64,000 bases of DNA, from contig CAYSMC010000033.1 in NCBI GenBank assembly GCA_964432115.1, positions 1 to 64,000 on the forward strand, read 5' to 3'. The DNA comes from JAAZKO01 sp964432115 (GTDB lineage Bacteria > Patescibacteriota > Microgenomatia > UBA1400 > PJMF01). How positions within the stretch are numbered: position 1 is the first letter of the stretch; each line of letters opens with the position of its first letter. The notes under the pieces are model-generated. The model saw nothing but the letters and a program-made list of their open reading frames with translations, was not told the DNA's origin and ran no database searches. A program made the translations under genes and the position numbers. Positions 35,868 through 44,265 of the stretch are shown here, one piece after another.

Positions 35868-36674
35868 ATGAAAAGTAGACAAAAAAAATTAGGTTTAGCT
35901 CTTGGTGGTGGTGGTTGGCGAGGCTTAGCTCACATCGGGGTCATTAAAGAATTATTAAAAAACGAAATTGAAATTAGTTATATTGCTGGTAGCAGTGCTG
36001 GAGCGTTAGTGGGTGGGATGTATGCTGCTTTTCAAGATATTGACAAAGTAGAAGCCATATTTCGTGAAAACATGAATTATCGCCGCCTACTTTATGCTTT
36101 TTCTGATCCCAAACCAAAGTGGGGCATTTTTGCTGGGGATAAGATGCAGGATCTTTTTGAAAAATATTTAGGTAAACGTCAAATTGAAGATTTAAAAATC
36201 CCCTTTTGTGCTTTGGCTTGTGACTTATTGACTGGTCAAGCGGTAGAGTTGCATAGAGGTAAATTAAGCAAAGCCATTCATGCCAGTATATCTGTACCAT
36301 TTTTCTTAAAACCAGTTAAGTGGGGCAAGATGCGCTTGATTGATGGTGCGGCGGCTGTGCCCATACCAGTTAAAACAGTTAAACAAATGGGAGCTGAAAT
36401 AGTGATTGCCGTTAATTTGCAAAAAAATCATTTTCCAATGATCGACCACAAAATTTCTGCTTTTAAAACTGCTTTAAAAACCTCTCAAGTGATGCTTTAT
36501 CATTTGGCGGAATATAATCAAGAATCAGCCGATTTAGTGTTGTTGCCTGATATAGATGAAAATGGCGATTATAAAAATCCATTTTTAGGATTTGTCAAAC
36601 GCGGTGATGTTTTTATTGATGGTGAAGAGGTGGTTAAAGAGAATATTGAAGAGATAAAAAAATTATTGTTTTAA
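35868..36674 (+). CDS. Patatin-like phospholipase, RssA/YchK type
   Basis: A 268-residue lipid acyl hydrolase. The oxyanion motif is GGGGWRG (about 14-20), nucleophile Ser lies in GSSAG (43-47 region) and the catalytic Asp in DGA (about 163-165). These give the Ser-Asp dyad of patatins. There is no signal peptide. TATAAT at 35855-35860 lies seven bases before the ATG, so it is predicted leaderless. With the acyltransferase at 23.5 kb it may take part in turnover of scavenged lipids, which is inference. Confidence 0.88.
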   Translation: MKSRQKKLGLALGGGGWRGLAHIGVIKELLKNEIEISYIAGSSAGALVGGMYAAFQDIDKVEAIFRENMNYRRLLYAFSDPKPKWGIFAGDKMQDLFEKYLGKRQIEDLKIPFCALACDLLTGQAVELHRGKLSKAIHASISVPFFLKPVKWGKMRLIDGAAAVPIPVKTVKQMGAEIVIAVNLQKNHFPMIDHKISAFKTALKTSQVMLYHLAEYNQESADLVLLPDIDENGDYKNPFLGFVKRGDVFIDGEEVVKENIEEIKKLLF

Positions 36675-36699
36675 ATAAATTATAAAAAAGTTAAAAAAA

Positions 36700-37437
36700 A
36701 TGACTCAAATTACCAAAAAAATTATTTTAACCATTAAAAAATCGGCAAATTCCCACAAGGCTCAACATTTTCAGCGTTTTTTTAAAACTGGAGTTGGAGA
36801 ATATGGTGAAGGAGATTTGTTTTTAGGTTTAACTGTTCCAGAACAAAGATTGATTGTCAAAAAATTTGCTGATCAAATTGTTCTTGAGGATTTAGCTATT
36901 TTAATTGTTAGTCCATATCATGAAATTCGTTTAGTTTCATTATTATTATTGGTTGAACTTTTTCAACAAGCTCGTGATCAGAAAGAAAAAAAACAATTAG
37001 TTGACTTTTATTTAGCTCATTCTACTTATATTAATAATTGGGATTTGGCTGATTTGTCTGCATATAAAATTGTGGGCCAGTATTTATTTGAAATAAATCA
37101 GGAAAAAAATTCTCAAAAAACTCCAAAGGTATTAATTAAACTAGCAAGATCAAGTTTGCTATGGGATAGGCGCATTGCAATATTATCTACTTTTCCTTTT
37201 GTCAAAGCTGGACAATTTTTACCCACTTTAGAATTAGCCAAAATCTTAATTAATGATCAAGAAGATTTAATGTACAAGGCGGTTGGTTGGTTATTGCGAG
37301 AAGTTGGCAAGCAAGACGAAAAAATCTTAACTGATTTTTTAGATCAATATACTTTGCAAATGCCTCGCACTATGTTGCGTTACGCCATTGAAAAATTTCC
37401 TGATGAAAAGAGGCAATCTTATTTAAAGAAAAACTAA
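36700..37437 (+). CDS. DNA alkylation repair protein, AlkD-like
   Basis: The 245 residues form a HEAT-like helical repeat protein. Typical AlkD features are the N-terminal helices ending in FFKTGVGEYGEGDLFLGLTVPEQR, the INNWDLADLSAYKIVG block carrying the Trp and Asp of the glycosylase site, LLWDRRIAILSTFPFVKAGQ and MYKAVGWLLREVGK. AlkD enzymes excise N3/N7-alkylated purines. It overlaps the convergent small gene by 4 bases. Confidence 0.88.
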   Translation: MTQITKKIILTIKKSANSHKAQHFQRFFKTGVGEYGEGDLFLGLTVPEQRLIVKKFADQIVLEDLAILIVSPYHEIRLVSLLLLVELFQQARDQKEKKQLVDFYLAHSTYINNWDLADLSAYKIVGQYLFEINQEKNSQKTPKVLIKLARSSLLWDRRIAILSTFPFVKAGQFLPTLELAKILINDQEDLMYKAVGWLLREVGKQDEKILTDFLDQYTLQMPRTMLRYAIEKFPDEKRQSYLKKN

Positions 37438-37670
37438 TTAGGTCGATGAAAATAAAAAGTCGTGTTTTGCTGCGGTATGTTTTTTATTGAAAATCTTTTG
37501 GCAAAATCTGTTGTTAATTCAGGGATAAGGACTTGAATTGCTCCAGGTAAATATTCGAGCACTATTGCTTGCAAATTTTTTTTAGCGATATAGTAATCAT
37601 CATCTTCATGAAGTCCTTGATTAAGCATGCTGCCAGCCGGAATAAGAATTTTCTCCTGATTTTTTCCCAT
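37434..37670 (-). CDS. Small hypothetical protein
   Basis: A 78-residue protein starting ATG at 37670. It has a compact alpha/beta look (ILIPAGSMLNQGL, AIQVLIPELT, a basic C-terminus FYFHRPN) without a membrane segment. No family is recognised. Support comes from its fit into the space between the AlkD gene and tRNA-Ser, with a 4-base convergent overlap. Confidence 0.45.
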   Translation of the reverse strand: MGKNQEKILIPAGSMLNQGLHEDDDYYIAKKNLQAIVLEYLPGAIQVLIPELTTDFAKRFSIKNIPQQNTTFYFHRPN

Positions 37671-37786
37671 ATTTTATTATATCAATTAATATCAAATTTT
37701 GTAAGAAACAATAAAATTAATTTATTTTTTTTATCTACTTAAGGCTTTTAGCTTAAGGAAAAAACGCTATAATAAGACATCTTTAA

Positions 37787-37869
37787 GGAGGTGTCGCATA
37801 GCGGTCAATTGCACACGCTTGGAAAGCGTGAGCCTCGCGGCTTCAAGGGTTCGAATCCCTTCACCTCCG
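37787..37869 (+). tRNA. tRNA-Ser (anticodon GGA)
   Basis: Class II tRNA of 83 bases. Acceptor GGAGGTG pairs with CACCTCC. The anticodon stem CACGC/GCGTG surrounds loop TTGGAAA, giving GGA. There is a variable arm, the T arm is AAGGG-TTCGAAT-CCCTT, and the discriminator is G. CCA is not encoded. TATAAT at 37768-37773 is its likely -10 box. Confidence 0.92.
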
Positions 37870-37948
37870 CAGTCAAGAATAAATAAAGTGAATTCTTGAC
37901 TCGTACCCGAATGGTACACTGCCGATTAGTAATATTATTGGATTAATT

Positions 37949-39436
37949 ATGAAAAAAATAATCATTGCTATTTTAGGAATTGCTTTATTAATTGTTGGAG
38001 TTTGGTTTTTTTGTAAAAACAAAAGATTAGAAAGTTTAAATAAAGAGTCAATAGTTTTGCAAGAAACTTATGATATCTCCAAAGAATATCTGTCTTTGCG
38101 TTATCGCACTGATAATATTTTGGTCAATGCTAGGGAATATGCAGACTATGTCACCTGGGATGCAGACATGACTCAACTAATTAAGGATTGGGAAGAGTTA
38201 GCTAAAGAAACAGAAGAATTGGAACAATCGGCCACCAATATTGCCGACACAGTCGCCAGCAATTTTAAGTTAGTGCAAAAAACTCATGCCTACTCTGCTC
38301 AAGAAATTTCAAACATCTACGATAAAGCGCCGAAATTTAAGGGTATCGCTGCCATAGCCAAACATCTTAATGTGGATGCCAAAAGAGCCCAAATCATTTT
38401 AGATTCAGCTCAAGCTCAAATTAACTCTGGTGTTTTTAGCGAAGAAGGAGATGCTTTTGAAAATTTGGAAAATACAGCCATAGTGGTCAAAGATGGTTGT
38501 AAGGTAGCTGGTTTTGTTGGCGGAGTAGTTATAACAGGAGGTGCAGCTGGATTTGCCGCTGCCGGTACAATGACTCAAGTTGGGGTAGTCATTGTTGGTG
38601 CTGATCTAGCACTAGAAGTGACTGAAGATGGAGCACAAATTGCATTTGGAGATAAGAACAAAGTCTCTTCTTTTGTCAAAGATGTTAGAACAGTGACTGA
38701 GCCCATTGCCACCGTCATTTCAATCACTAGTATTCCTAGTAATTTAAGTAGCGCCTATGGCAAATTTGATAGTATCATGGTTGGACTAGAGCAATTCAGA
38801 GAATCAGCTCAGGAAGGTAAAGTAATTGGTGTAGACCTAAAGAATTTTGCCTATCAAAAACCCTTCCAACGCATCCGTCAAACAAAATACCCAGGAACAG
38901 TGACTGCTGCTGAATTGGAAATGGCCGAAGTCGAAACTTGGTTGCAGAGTCTAAACCAAGAGTATAAACCCATGACTCAAGAAGAGGTCAAAGAATTTTT
39001 ATCAAGCTCAGCTAAAGACACTCAGCAAGAGCAAGCAATTGAAGAACAAGAATTTGTAGAAGAAGTTGGTCCGGTACAAGAAACTGACAAAGATTTCTCT
39101 ACTGGATCACAGGCAATGGCTGGCACTTATAGTGGGAGCGCGATCCTGCAACACGTCGAAGAAGACGTGGAGGCTGATGAAAGTCTGGCAGTGACCTTAC
39201 AACTCAATGAGTCCGGTACTGGTACGGCGACAGTGTATGGCTATAGTGGGGATGCACAATACGCAGGCAATAATGTTAGTTTTTCTGTAACAATGAAGGA
39301 GAACGGCGCGGCGGTGAATTGTTCGTTTAAGGGTAAGGCAAGCCACAGTGGTAGCCAGACTGTAATTAGTGGTGATTTGTACTGCAGCATGATGGGCATT
39401 ACTTTTGCTACTTATTCTTGGAGTGCTCAGAAGTAA
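37949..39436 (+). CDS. Anchored protein with helical stalk, glycine-rich hydrophobic hairpin and C-terminal beta domain
   Basis: A 495-residue protein of unknown function. Residues 3-21 form a membrane anchor. Residues 27-160 are helical and coiled-coil-like. Residues 186-223 contain two hydrophobic Gly/Ala-rich segments (VGGVVITGGAAGFAAAG and VGVVIVGADLALEV) with a short polar link. A mixed region follows to about 340, then an acidic Gln/Glu linker (355-385), and residues 392-495 form a beta-rich domain starting AGTYSGSAI and ending FATYSWSAQK. The hydrophobic hairpin in an otherwise soluble protein recalls membrane-inserting regions of pore-forming proteins, but no such family is recognised. 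The 3' third looks more GC-rich than the rest. Confidence 0.7.
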   Translation: MKKIIIAILGIALLIVGVWFFCKNKRLESLNKESIVLQETYDISKEYLSLRYRTDNILVNAREYADYVTWDADMTQLIKDWEELAKETEELEQSATNIADTVASNFKLVQKTHAYSAQEISNIYDKAPKFKGIAAIAKHLNVDAKRAQIILDSAQAQINSGVFSEEGDAFENLENTAIVVKDGCKVAGFVGGVVITGGAAGFAAAGTMTQVGVVIVGADLALEVTEDGAQIAFGDKNKVSSFVKDVRTVTEPIATVISITSIPSNLSSAYGKFDSIMVGLEQFRESAQEGKVIGVDLKNFAYQKPFQRIRQTKYPGTVTAAELEMAEVETWLQSLNQEYKPMTQEEVKEFLSSSAKDTQQEQAIEEQEFVEEVGPVQETDKDFSTGSQAMAGTYSGSAILQHVEEDVEADESLAVTLQLNESGTGTATVYGYSGDAQYAGNNVSFSVTMKENGAAVNCSFKGKASHSGSQTVISGDLYCSMMGITFATYSWSAQK

Positions 39437-39451
39437 GCAACACTACAAATT

Positions 39452-41176
39452 ATGTCAACAAAACCATCTTGCTATCAAATAATTTGTCAGCAATGGCAAA
39501 AACACAAGTATTTTTTTTCTTTTTTATTGTTAATTATCTTGGCTATTATTTTAAGATTACCTTTTTTAAGTATTTTTCCACCAGCCATGGTGCAGGATGA
39601 AGTGGGCTTGGGGTATTCAGCTATCAGTATTGCTGAAACTGGCAAGGATGAATGGGGAGAAACTTATCCTCTATTATTTAAATCATTTGGTGAATATAAA
39701 TTGCCAGTGTTTGTTTATGTGACTGCTATTTTATATAAAATAATTGGCTGGCAACAGGTGTTGCCAAGAATTACTTCTGCCCTGGCCGGTGTAATTTTAG
39801 TTTTCTTGACTGTATTATGGGTTCGACAGCTAACTAAATCCAAAAAATTAGCCTTATTAGCCGGATTAATATTGGCTACTAGTCCTTGGACTATTCATCT
39901 CAGCAGAATGGCTTTGGAAAGCAATTTGGCTTTAGTTTTTTTTATGGCTGCTCTATTGATGATTAGTTCACAAAAATCGTCTTTAAAAGTGATACTGGCT
40001 GCCATCTTTTTTAGTTTAAGCAGTTACACTTATAATGCTTATAAATATTTAGTGATTTTATTTTTAACTTCATACATTGTCGGCATTCTTCTTTTTTATT
40101 ACAAAAAAATTACAAGTCAAAAACAACTCCTAAAAAATCTGCTGGCTATTTTATTAATTTCTAGCTGTTTGTCTTTACTCATCTTTTTTGCCAAAGGAAC
40201 AACTGTAAGGCTCGATCAAACTTTTTTATTAAATTCAGAACAACAACTTGGTTTATATAAACATTATGAAAACAATTGTCATCTCGCTCTTAATGCAATT
40301 AGTCCCCGTTTAAATGTACTTTGCAGACTGCAGTACAATAAATTTTCTAGAGCGATACTTATAGTTGTGGACAGTTATACTAAACATTTATCTCCAGGTT
40401 TTTATTTTTTTTCTGGAGATAGTGAACCAGGTAGAAACCCTACCCAAACTGGTCAATTTTATGCTCCACTGTTAGTTTTTTGTTTATTTGGAGTAGTAAC
40501 TATGATCAAAAATCCAAAAAAATATTTACTAATTATTGTTGGTTTTTTAACCGCTCTTTTGCCATCTGCCGTGTCTGGTAATCCTCACGCAATTAGATTA
40601 TCGGCAGCCATTCCCTTCGTTTTATTGATGATTATATGGGGTTATCAGTCTGTGCAGAAATTAATCTTACGTAAAAAATTATTTGATTGGCTGTTTGTCT
40701 TGTTGATTTTATTATCAACAATTTTTTATTCTATAAAATATATGGCTAGTACTTATGTGGCTTGGGAAAATACCGGAACCTATTTATCCTTTGCTAAAAA
40801 AATTGCCAAGCTAAGTTATGACTATGCCGAGCGAGGTTATGTGGTTTATGCTGATTTTAACCTCTATCCAGAGCCACATATTTATTATGCTTATTGGAAT
40901 AAAATTGATCCATTAATTGCTCAGCAATCTTTTGTTAATGTGTTAAATGAAGCAGATGGTTTTTCACGACCTAGACAGTTTGGCGATCAGGTGTTTTTTG
41001 AGAAAGGTGATACAGATCTTATAAATTGTCAAAGTGATACCATTCCTTTAATTGTTTATTTTAGAAAAGAACCAATTTCGGGTGTTCAGGCTGTGCAAAT
41101 TATCAGGGACAATGCCAATATATATGATTTTGCTTATGTTTATGAAAGTTGGCAATTTTGTTCAATTGAGAATTAA
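39452..41176 (+). CDS. GT-C glycosyltransferase, ArnT/PMT-like (GT39 type)
   Basis: A 574-residue polytopic membrane enzyme with about eleven hydrophobic segments. The first outer loop carries MVQDEVGLGYSA, the Asp-Glu motif expected of GT-C enzymes that use polyprenyl-phosphate sugars. A later loop holds GNPHAIRLSAAIPF. The C-terminal region is a small outer domain. Such enzymes glycosylate surface lipids, polymers or proteins. It starts 15 bases after the preceding gene and lies upstream of the sortase, in a surface-assembly region. Confidence 0.8.
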   Translation: MSTKPSCYQIICQQWQKHKYFFSFLLLIILAIILRLPFLSIFPPAMVQDEVGLGYSAISIAETGKDEWGETYPLLFKSFGEYKLPVFVYVTAILYKIIGWQQVLPRITSALAGVILVFLTVLWVRQLTKSKKLALLAGLILATSPWTIHLSRMALESNLALVFFMAALLMISSQKSSLKVILAAIFFSLSSYTYNAYKYLVILFLTSYIVGILLFYYKKITSQKQLLKNLLAILLISSCLSLLIFFAKGTTVRLDQTFLLNSEQQLGLYKHYENNCHLALNAISPRLNVLCRLQYNKFSRAILIVVDSYTKHLSPGFYFFSGDSEPGRNPTQTGQFYAPLLVFCLFGVVTMIKNPKKYLLIIVGFLTALLPSAVSGNPHAIRLSAAIPFVLLMIIWGYQSVQKLILRKKLFDWLFVLLILLSTIFYSIKYMASTYVAWENTGTYLSFAKKIAKLSYDYAERGYVVYADFNLYPEPHIYYAYWNKIDPLIAQQSFVNVLNEADGFSRPRQFGDQVFFEKGDTDLINCQSDTIPLIVYFRKEPISGVQAVQIIRDNANIYDFAYVYESWQFCSIEN

Positions 41177-41231
41177 AGCAATTACTAAAAAATATTGCAT
41201 TTTTGTCCTTCTCAAGCTATAATGTCCCATA

Positions 41232-42053
41232 ATGTTAAATAACAAGACGATGGTCAAATTTTATCAAAAGGCCCCCGTCAAATTTCTGTTAAAAAAAACT
41301 AAAGGTCTGAAAAAGTTGGCTGTGACTTCTTTTGCTTTCAGCATAATATTTTTATTGTTAAGCAATCCTTTTCTTAGTTGGCAAGGAATTAAGAATTTAC
41401 CAAATATACTTAATAAATCAAAAGAGATCATCTCAACTATTCCTGAATTTATCAAAAATTTGCCAGAGGAAGCAGAAAAAAATACTTTTGCTTTCTTTGA
41501 TTGGACTAAGATGCAGTTAGATAATGCTTGGCCAATTTTTGCCAGAGAAAAAGAAGAGAGTCAAGAAGCGGGTCAGAGTGCCTCAACACAAGTGATAGAT
41601 ACACCCGATTACGCCACTTTGCCTTTTTATATCGAAATTCCCAGCTTAAAAATATATGAAGAGGTGCACGCCAATATTGATCCCAATGAAGCCAAAGAAT
41701 ATCAAATAGCTTTGGAAAATGGAGTAGCTCACGCACTCAACTCAGCTTTTCCAGGTCAAGACAAGTTGATTTATATCTTTAGTCATTCCACCAATGGCAT
41801 TTGGAATGTTGAGGCATACAATGCTGTTTTTTATCAAATTAAAGATTTGGCCATTGGCGATCAGGTAATTTTGCATCTGGGCGATGAACAATTTATTTAT
41901 GAGGTTAGCGCTCAAGATATAGTAGCCAGTAGTGAAGTAGATTTTGTTAATAATTTAAAAGAAGAGAACATCTTATTATTGCAAACCTGTTGGCCTCCGG
42001 GAACTAGTTGGCAGCGTTTATTTGTCAGTGCTGTGCCTGTGCTAGGCGAATAG
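41232..42053 (+). CDS. Sortase (class C/D/E-like transpeptidase)
   Basis: A 273-residue enzyme with a basic N-terminus, a membrane helix (about 29-48), a linker and a catalytic beta barrel. The catalytic residues are His185 in YIFSHS, Cys253 in LLLQTCWPPGTSWQRL and Arg262. Sortases cut LPxTG-like signals and join the protein to a cell-wall acceptor. The next gene encodes a protein with a TPDTG sorting signal, a plausible substrate. TATAAT at 41218-41223 lies 8 bases before the ATG, with TTGCAT at 41195-41200 as -35 at 17-base spacing. Confidence 0.88.
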   Translation: MLNNKTMVKFYQKAPVKFLLKKTKGLKKLAVTSFAFSIIFLLLSNPFLSWQGIKNLPNILNKSKEIISTIPEFIKNLPEEAEKNTFAFFDWTKMQLDNAWPIFAREKEESQEAGQSASTQVIDTPDYATLPFYIEIPSLKIYEEVHANIDPNEAKEYQIALENGVAHALNSAFPGQDKLIYIFSHSTNGIWNVEAYNAVFYQIKDLAIGDQVILHLGDEQFIYEVSAQDIVASSEVDFVNNLKEENILLLQTCWPPGTSWQRLFVSAVPVLGE

Positions 42054-42054
42054 T

Positions 42055-42072
42055 ATCCCATAATATTGACAA
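42055..42072 (+). repeat. 18-base promoter element, copy 1
   Basis: ATCCCATAATATTGACAA, identical to the copy at 42930-42947. It contains the -35 hexamer TTGACA of the promoter for the sortase substrate gene and 11 bases upstream of it. It starts two bases after the sortase stop codon. Confidence 0.8.
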
Positions 42073-42094
42073 TTAATAATTATAAATATATAAT
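42066..42094 (+). promoter_or_regulatory. Consensus sigma70 promoter for the surface protein gene
   Basis: TTGACA at 42066-42071 and TATAAT at 42089-42094 are both perfect and separated by 17 bases. The predicted start is near 42101. That rules out the ATG at 42097 as the initiator and favours ATG 42133. Confidence 0.85.
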
Positions 42095-42132
42095 ATATGC
42101 TCATAAATAATAAAATATCAATTAGAGTACCT

Positions 42133-42810
42133 ATGAAAAAAATAATTTCTTACCTTTTAATAGTGATCGGTCTTTTTCTATTAGCTATAAATGTAGCTAA
42201 TGCTAGAGAGTGTCACACTGTTTATGGTGGTGGTGAAGTCTGTGAAAACGGTGACATTAGTTTGGACAAAAAAGTTTTTAATCCCGAAGCTAATGAATAT
42301 TGGGATAATATTGCTGCTAGTTCTTACACTTTTGCTCCTAATCAAGAAGTAAAATTTAGACTACGTATTAAAAATATTGCTGACGTTGAAGTCGATGGCG
42401 TTCGTTTGGAAGACGATTTTGCTCGTTTAGTTGATTATATGGTTTACATCGGCGCCGATGGCGAAAGTTATCCAATTGAGTTTGAAGACAATGTGCTCAA
42501 ATTTGATTTTGATGATGTCGCTGCTGGTCAAGAAATTACCGTGTATTTTAACGCTCATTTTAAAGCCGAAAGTGAATTACCAGTTGGGACTACTTGTATC
42601 ACTAATAAAGCTAAAGTTTATTCCAAAGAAGATGATGTAAGCGACAGCGATTATGCCAGTTTCTGTGTCAAAGCAGATGAGGGGCAAATTATTAGTGAAG
42701 TTACTCCAGATACTGGTTTTGATTTAAGCACTATTTTAGCTCTCGAGGCTGTAGCCTTGGCTGGTTTAGGTGCTTTTGCCCTAACAAAAGCTAAGAAAAT
42801 TAGTAAATAA
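42133..42810 (+). CDS. Cell-wall-sorted surface protein with TPDTG signal
   Basis: The 225-residue product has a signal peptide (about 1-24, ending ANA-RE). A beta-rich domain resembling DUF11/Ig-like adhesin modules follows (YTFAPNQEVKFRLRIKNIADVEVDGVRL), with a few Cys. The C-terminus has TPDTG (about 191-195), then a hydrophobic helix LALEAVALAGLGAFALT and the basic tail KAKKISK, the layout of an LPxTG-type sorting signal. It is presumably linked to the wall by the adjacent sortase. ATG 42133 is chosen because an upstream in-frame ATG at 42097 lies before the predicted transcription start. A strong terminator follows. Confidence 0.83.
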   Translation: MKKIISYLLIVIGLFLLAINVANARECHTVYGGGEVCENGDISLDKKVFNPEANEYWDNIAASSYTFAPNQEVKFRLRIKNIADVEVDGVRLEDDFARLVDYMVYIGADGESYPIEFEDNVLKFDFDDVAAGQEITVYFNAHFKAESELPVGTTCITNKAKVYSKEDDVSDSDYASFCVKADEGQIISEVTPDTGFDLSTILALEAVALAGLGAFALTKAKKISK

Positions 42811-42828
42811 TTGTTTTAATTAAAAATG

Positions 42829-42861
42829 AAAAAACCCTTCTTTTACAGAAGGGTTTTTTTT
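42829..42861 (+). terminator. Rho-independent terminator
   Basis: A-rich lead, stem AACCCTTCT / AGAAGGGTT with loop TTTAC, and a run of eight T. It ends transcription of the surface protein gene 19 bases after its stop. This is the clearest intrinsic terminator in the window. Confidence 0.92.
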
Positions 42862-42929
42862 AAAATAAAAGAAACATGTGTGAGGCTTAATTATTTATTG
42901 TTTAGCCTGGAAAGGAATCTCAATTTAAC

Positions 42930-42947
42930 ATCCCATAATATTGACAA
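42930..42947 (+). repeat. 18-base promoter element, copy 2
   Basis: Exact copy of the element at 42055-42072, again containing the TTGACA -35 hexamer, here upstream of the lipoprotein cassette. Confidence 0.8.
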
Positions 42948-42969
42948 AAATGACTTTATTTGATATACT
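42941..42969 (+). promoter_or_regulatory. Sigma70 promoter for the lipoprotein gene
   Basis: TTGACA at 42941-42946 and TATACT at 42964-42969 with a 17-base spacer. The predicted start near 42976 leaves a leader of about 340 bases before the lipoprotein ATG. Confidence 0.85.
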
Positions 42970-42975
42970 TTTACA

Positions 42976-43316
42976 TACTTATCAAATCTTTTTATTAGAG
43001 AACAGATTTTGACATTCCAATCTTTTTTCCCAACCCCTCGTGTCGAAAATTGTTCTCTACTTGAAAGAGTAGAAGAAGGAGCTCTTAAGTAAGGTCTTAA
43101 AACCTGAGAATCGCTTTCAGAGTTTTGAGTCACTTACAAAAAGAGACGCACCTTAACAAGGAGGAAAAGAATGCCCTAGGCATTTTGGTCCAGCTTTTGT
43201 GACAATCATTGCAATGTGGTTGTTAGAGAAGCTGGTCCAATTGTGCCGAAAGGCAAGGGACGAGCCGGTGGCCACTGACGTGCAGTGGAAACTTTCGCGC
43301 TAAAAAGGAGAATGCC
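42976..43316 (+). other. Long structured 5' leader of the lipoprotein gene with a two-codon ORF
   Basis: This non-coding stretch of about 340 bases has several inverted repeats: AGAGAACA (42997-43004) with TGTTCTCT (43051-43058) and flanking pairs; CTACT/AGTAG near 43057-43072; TTGGTCCAGCTT (43185-43196) with AAGCTGGTCCAA (43229-43240), 11 of 12 paired; and CCACTG-N5-CAGTGG (43272-43288). Within it AAGGAGG (43158-43164) is placed six bases before ATG CCC TAG (43171-43179), a Met-Pro-stop ORF. A second Shine-Dalgarno AAAAAGGAG precedes the true start. I recognise no known riboswitch. Confidence 0.6.
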
Positions 43317-44252
43317 ATGCGCAAAAAAATGTTTATTTTGGTTTGTGTACTTTTAGTGGCGAGCTTGCTCGCCGCCTGCAAACCGCAGGTTACCGTCAAT
43401 GTTCCAGAGCAAAAACCACCAGATGTTGTGGTAAATGTTCCAGAACAGGAACCTCCGTCAATCAATGTGGAGGTGATTGTTCCCAAAACATCAAAAGAAG
43501 CAGAACCGGTTGAAGAACCAGAGTTGGTTGAAGAACCCGAGCTCGTTGAAGCTTCTGAAGCCATAGTCGTCCAAAATTGGGCTAAATGCCCATTGGAGGA
43601 CAAAGGCGTTCGCCTCGAATTTGATGGTCCGAATGATGGTGAATTTTACCTCATTTCTGGCCTCAGCGAGGATTTTGCAGTCTATGAAGGCTGTAATTTC
43701 CTATTCGAGGGCCGTCAATTTTTGACCGAAGAACACCATATTTGGGTCTTCCAAGATCCAGATTGGCAATTGAAGGTTCGAGAGGGTAGCCTCTGGGCTT
43801 ATCCCTCAGACTGGAACATGGTTGACTTCTCAACTGAGAAGCCGCCGATCGTAGCCGAGTTCGTAACCGCGAAGCGGCAAAATCAGTTGATTAACGGCTA
43901 TGACTGGGTAATTTTTGTCCACGACGGTGAGATTCTTTATGAATTTCCCGTTGGGCAAGATACGCCCAAAGTAGTTTTACCCGACAACGCCGACTTCACA
44001 GAACCCGAACCACTCGTGGTTCAAGGCGTCTGGGATGGTGAGATGTTTGATGCCTCAATTGGGGCAGAAAATACAATCACCGTTTCGATGTTGGATGGAC
44101 AATTGTTTTATTGGGCGAATGCCCAAGACAACATTGTCTACAAAACCGTTGAAGCCTGGATCATGCCGTCAGCATGGTCGCTCGAACAGATTGAGAGTTG
44201 GGCAGAACAAAATTTTCCCAACCAAAGTTTGGTCGAATACAACGGCGGCTAA
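43317..44252 (+). CDS. Lipoprotein of foreign base composition
   Basis: A 311-residue secreted lipoprotein with lipobox LLAAC (Cys21). After the anchor come two 12-residue repeats (VTVNVPEQKPPD / VVVNVPEQEPPS) and an acidic EPELVE repeat, a flexible stalk. The rest looks like two beta-rich domains of about 110 residues (starting LEDKGVRLEF and QGVWDGEMF). No family is recognised. The gene is visibly richer in G+C than its neighbours and uses many C-ending codons. It also has a strong Shine-Dalgarno and its own promoter and leader, unlike the leaderless genes around it, which suggests acquisition from another genome. A closely overlapping ATG at 43312 is out of frame. Confidence 0.8.
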   Translation: MRKKMFILVCVLLVASLLAACKPQVTVNVPEQKPPDVVVNVPEQEPPSINVEVIVPKTSKEAEPVEEPELVEEPELVEASEAIVVQNWAKCPLEDKGVRLEFDGPNDGEFYLISGLSEDFAVYEGCNFLFEGRQFLTEEHHIWVFQDPDWQLKVREGSLWAYPSDWNMVDFSTEKPPIVAEFVTAKRQNQLINGYDWVIFVHDGEILYEFPVGQDTPKVVLPDNADFTEPEPLVVQGVWDGEMFDASIGAENTITVSMLDGQLFYWANAQDNIVYKTVEAWIMPSAWSLEQIESWAEQNFPNQSLVEYNGG

Positions 44253-44265
44253 TCTTTCCTCCTTG

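Noticed and set aside
42097..42132. ATG at 42097 as start of the surface protein
   Set aside because: It lies before the predicted transcription start of a perfect-consensus promoter, and ATG 42133 gives a normal signal peptide.
43223..43603. Minus-strand Ser/Thr/Gly-rich open frame
   Set aside because: It is antisense to the lipoprotein gene and its leader; the low-complexity look comes from the Glu/Val/Pro repeats of the real gene.
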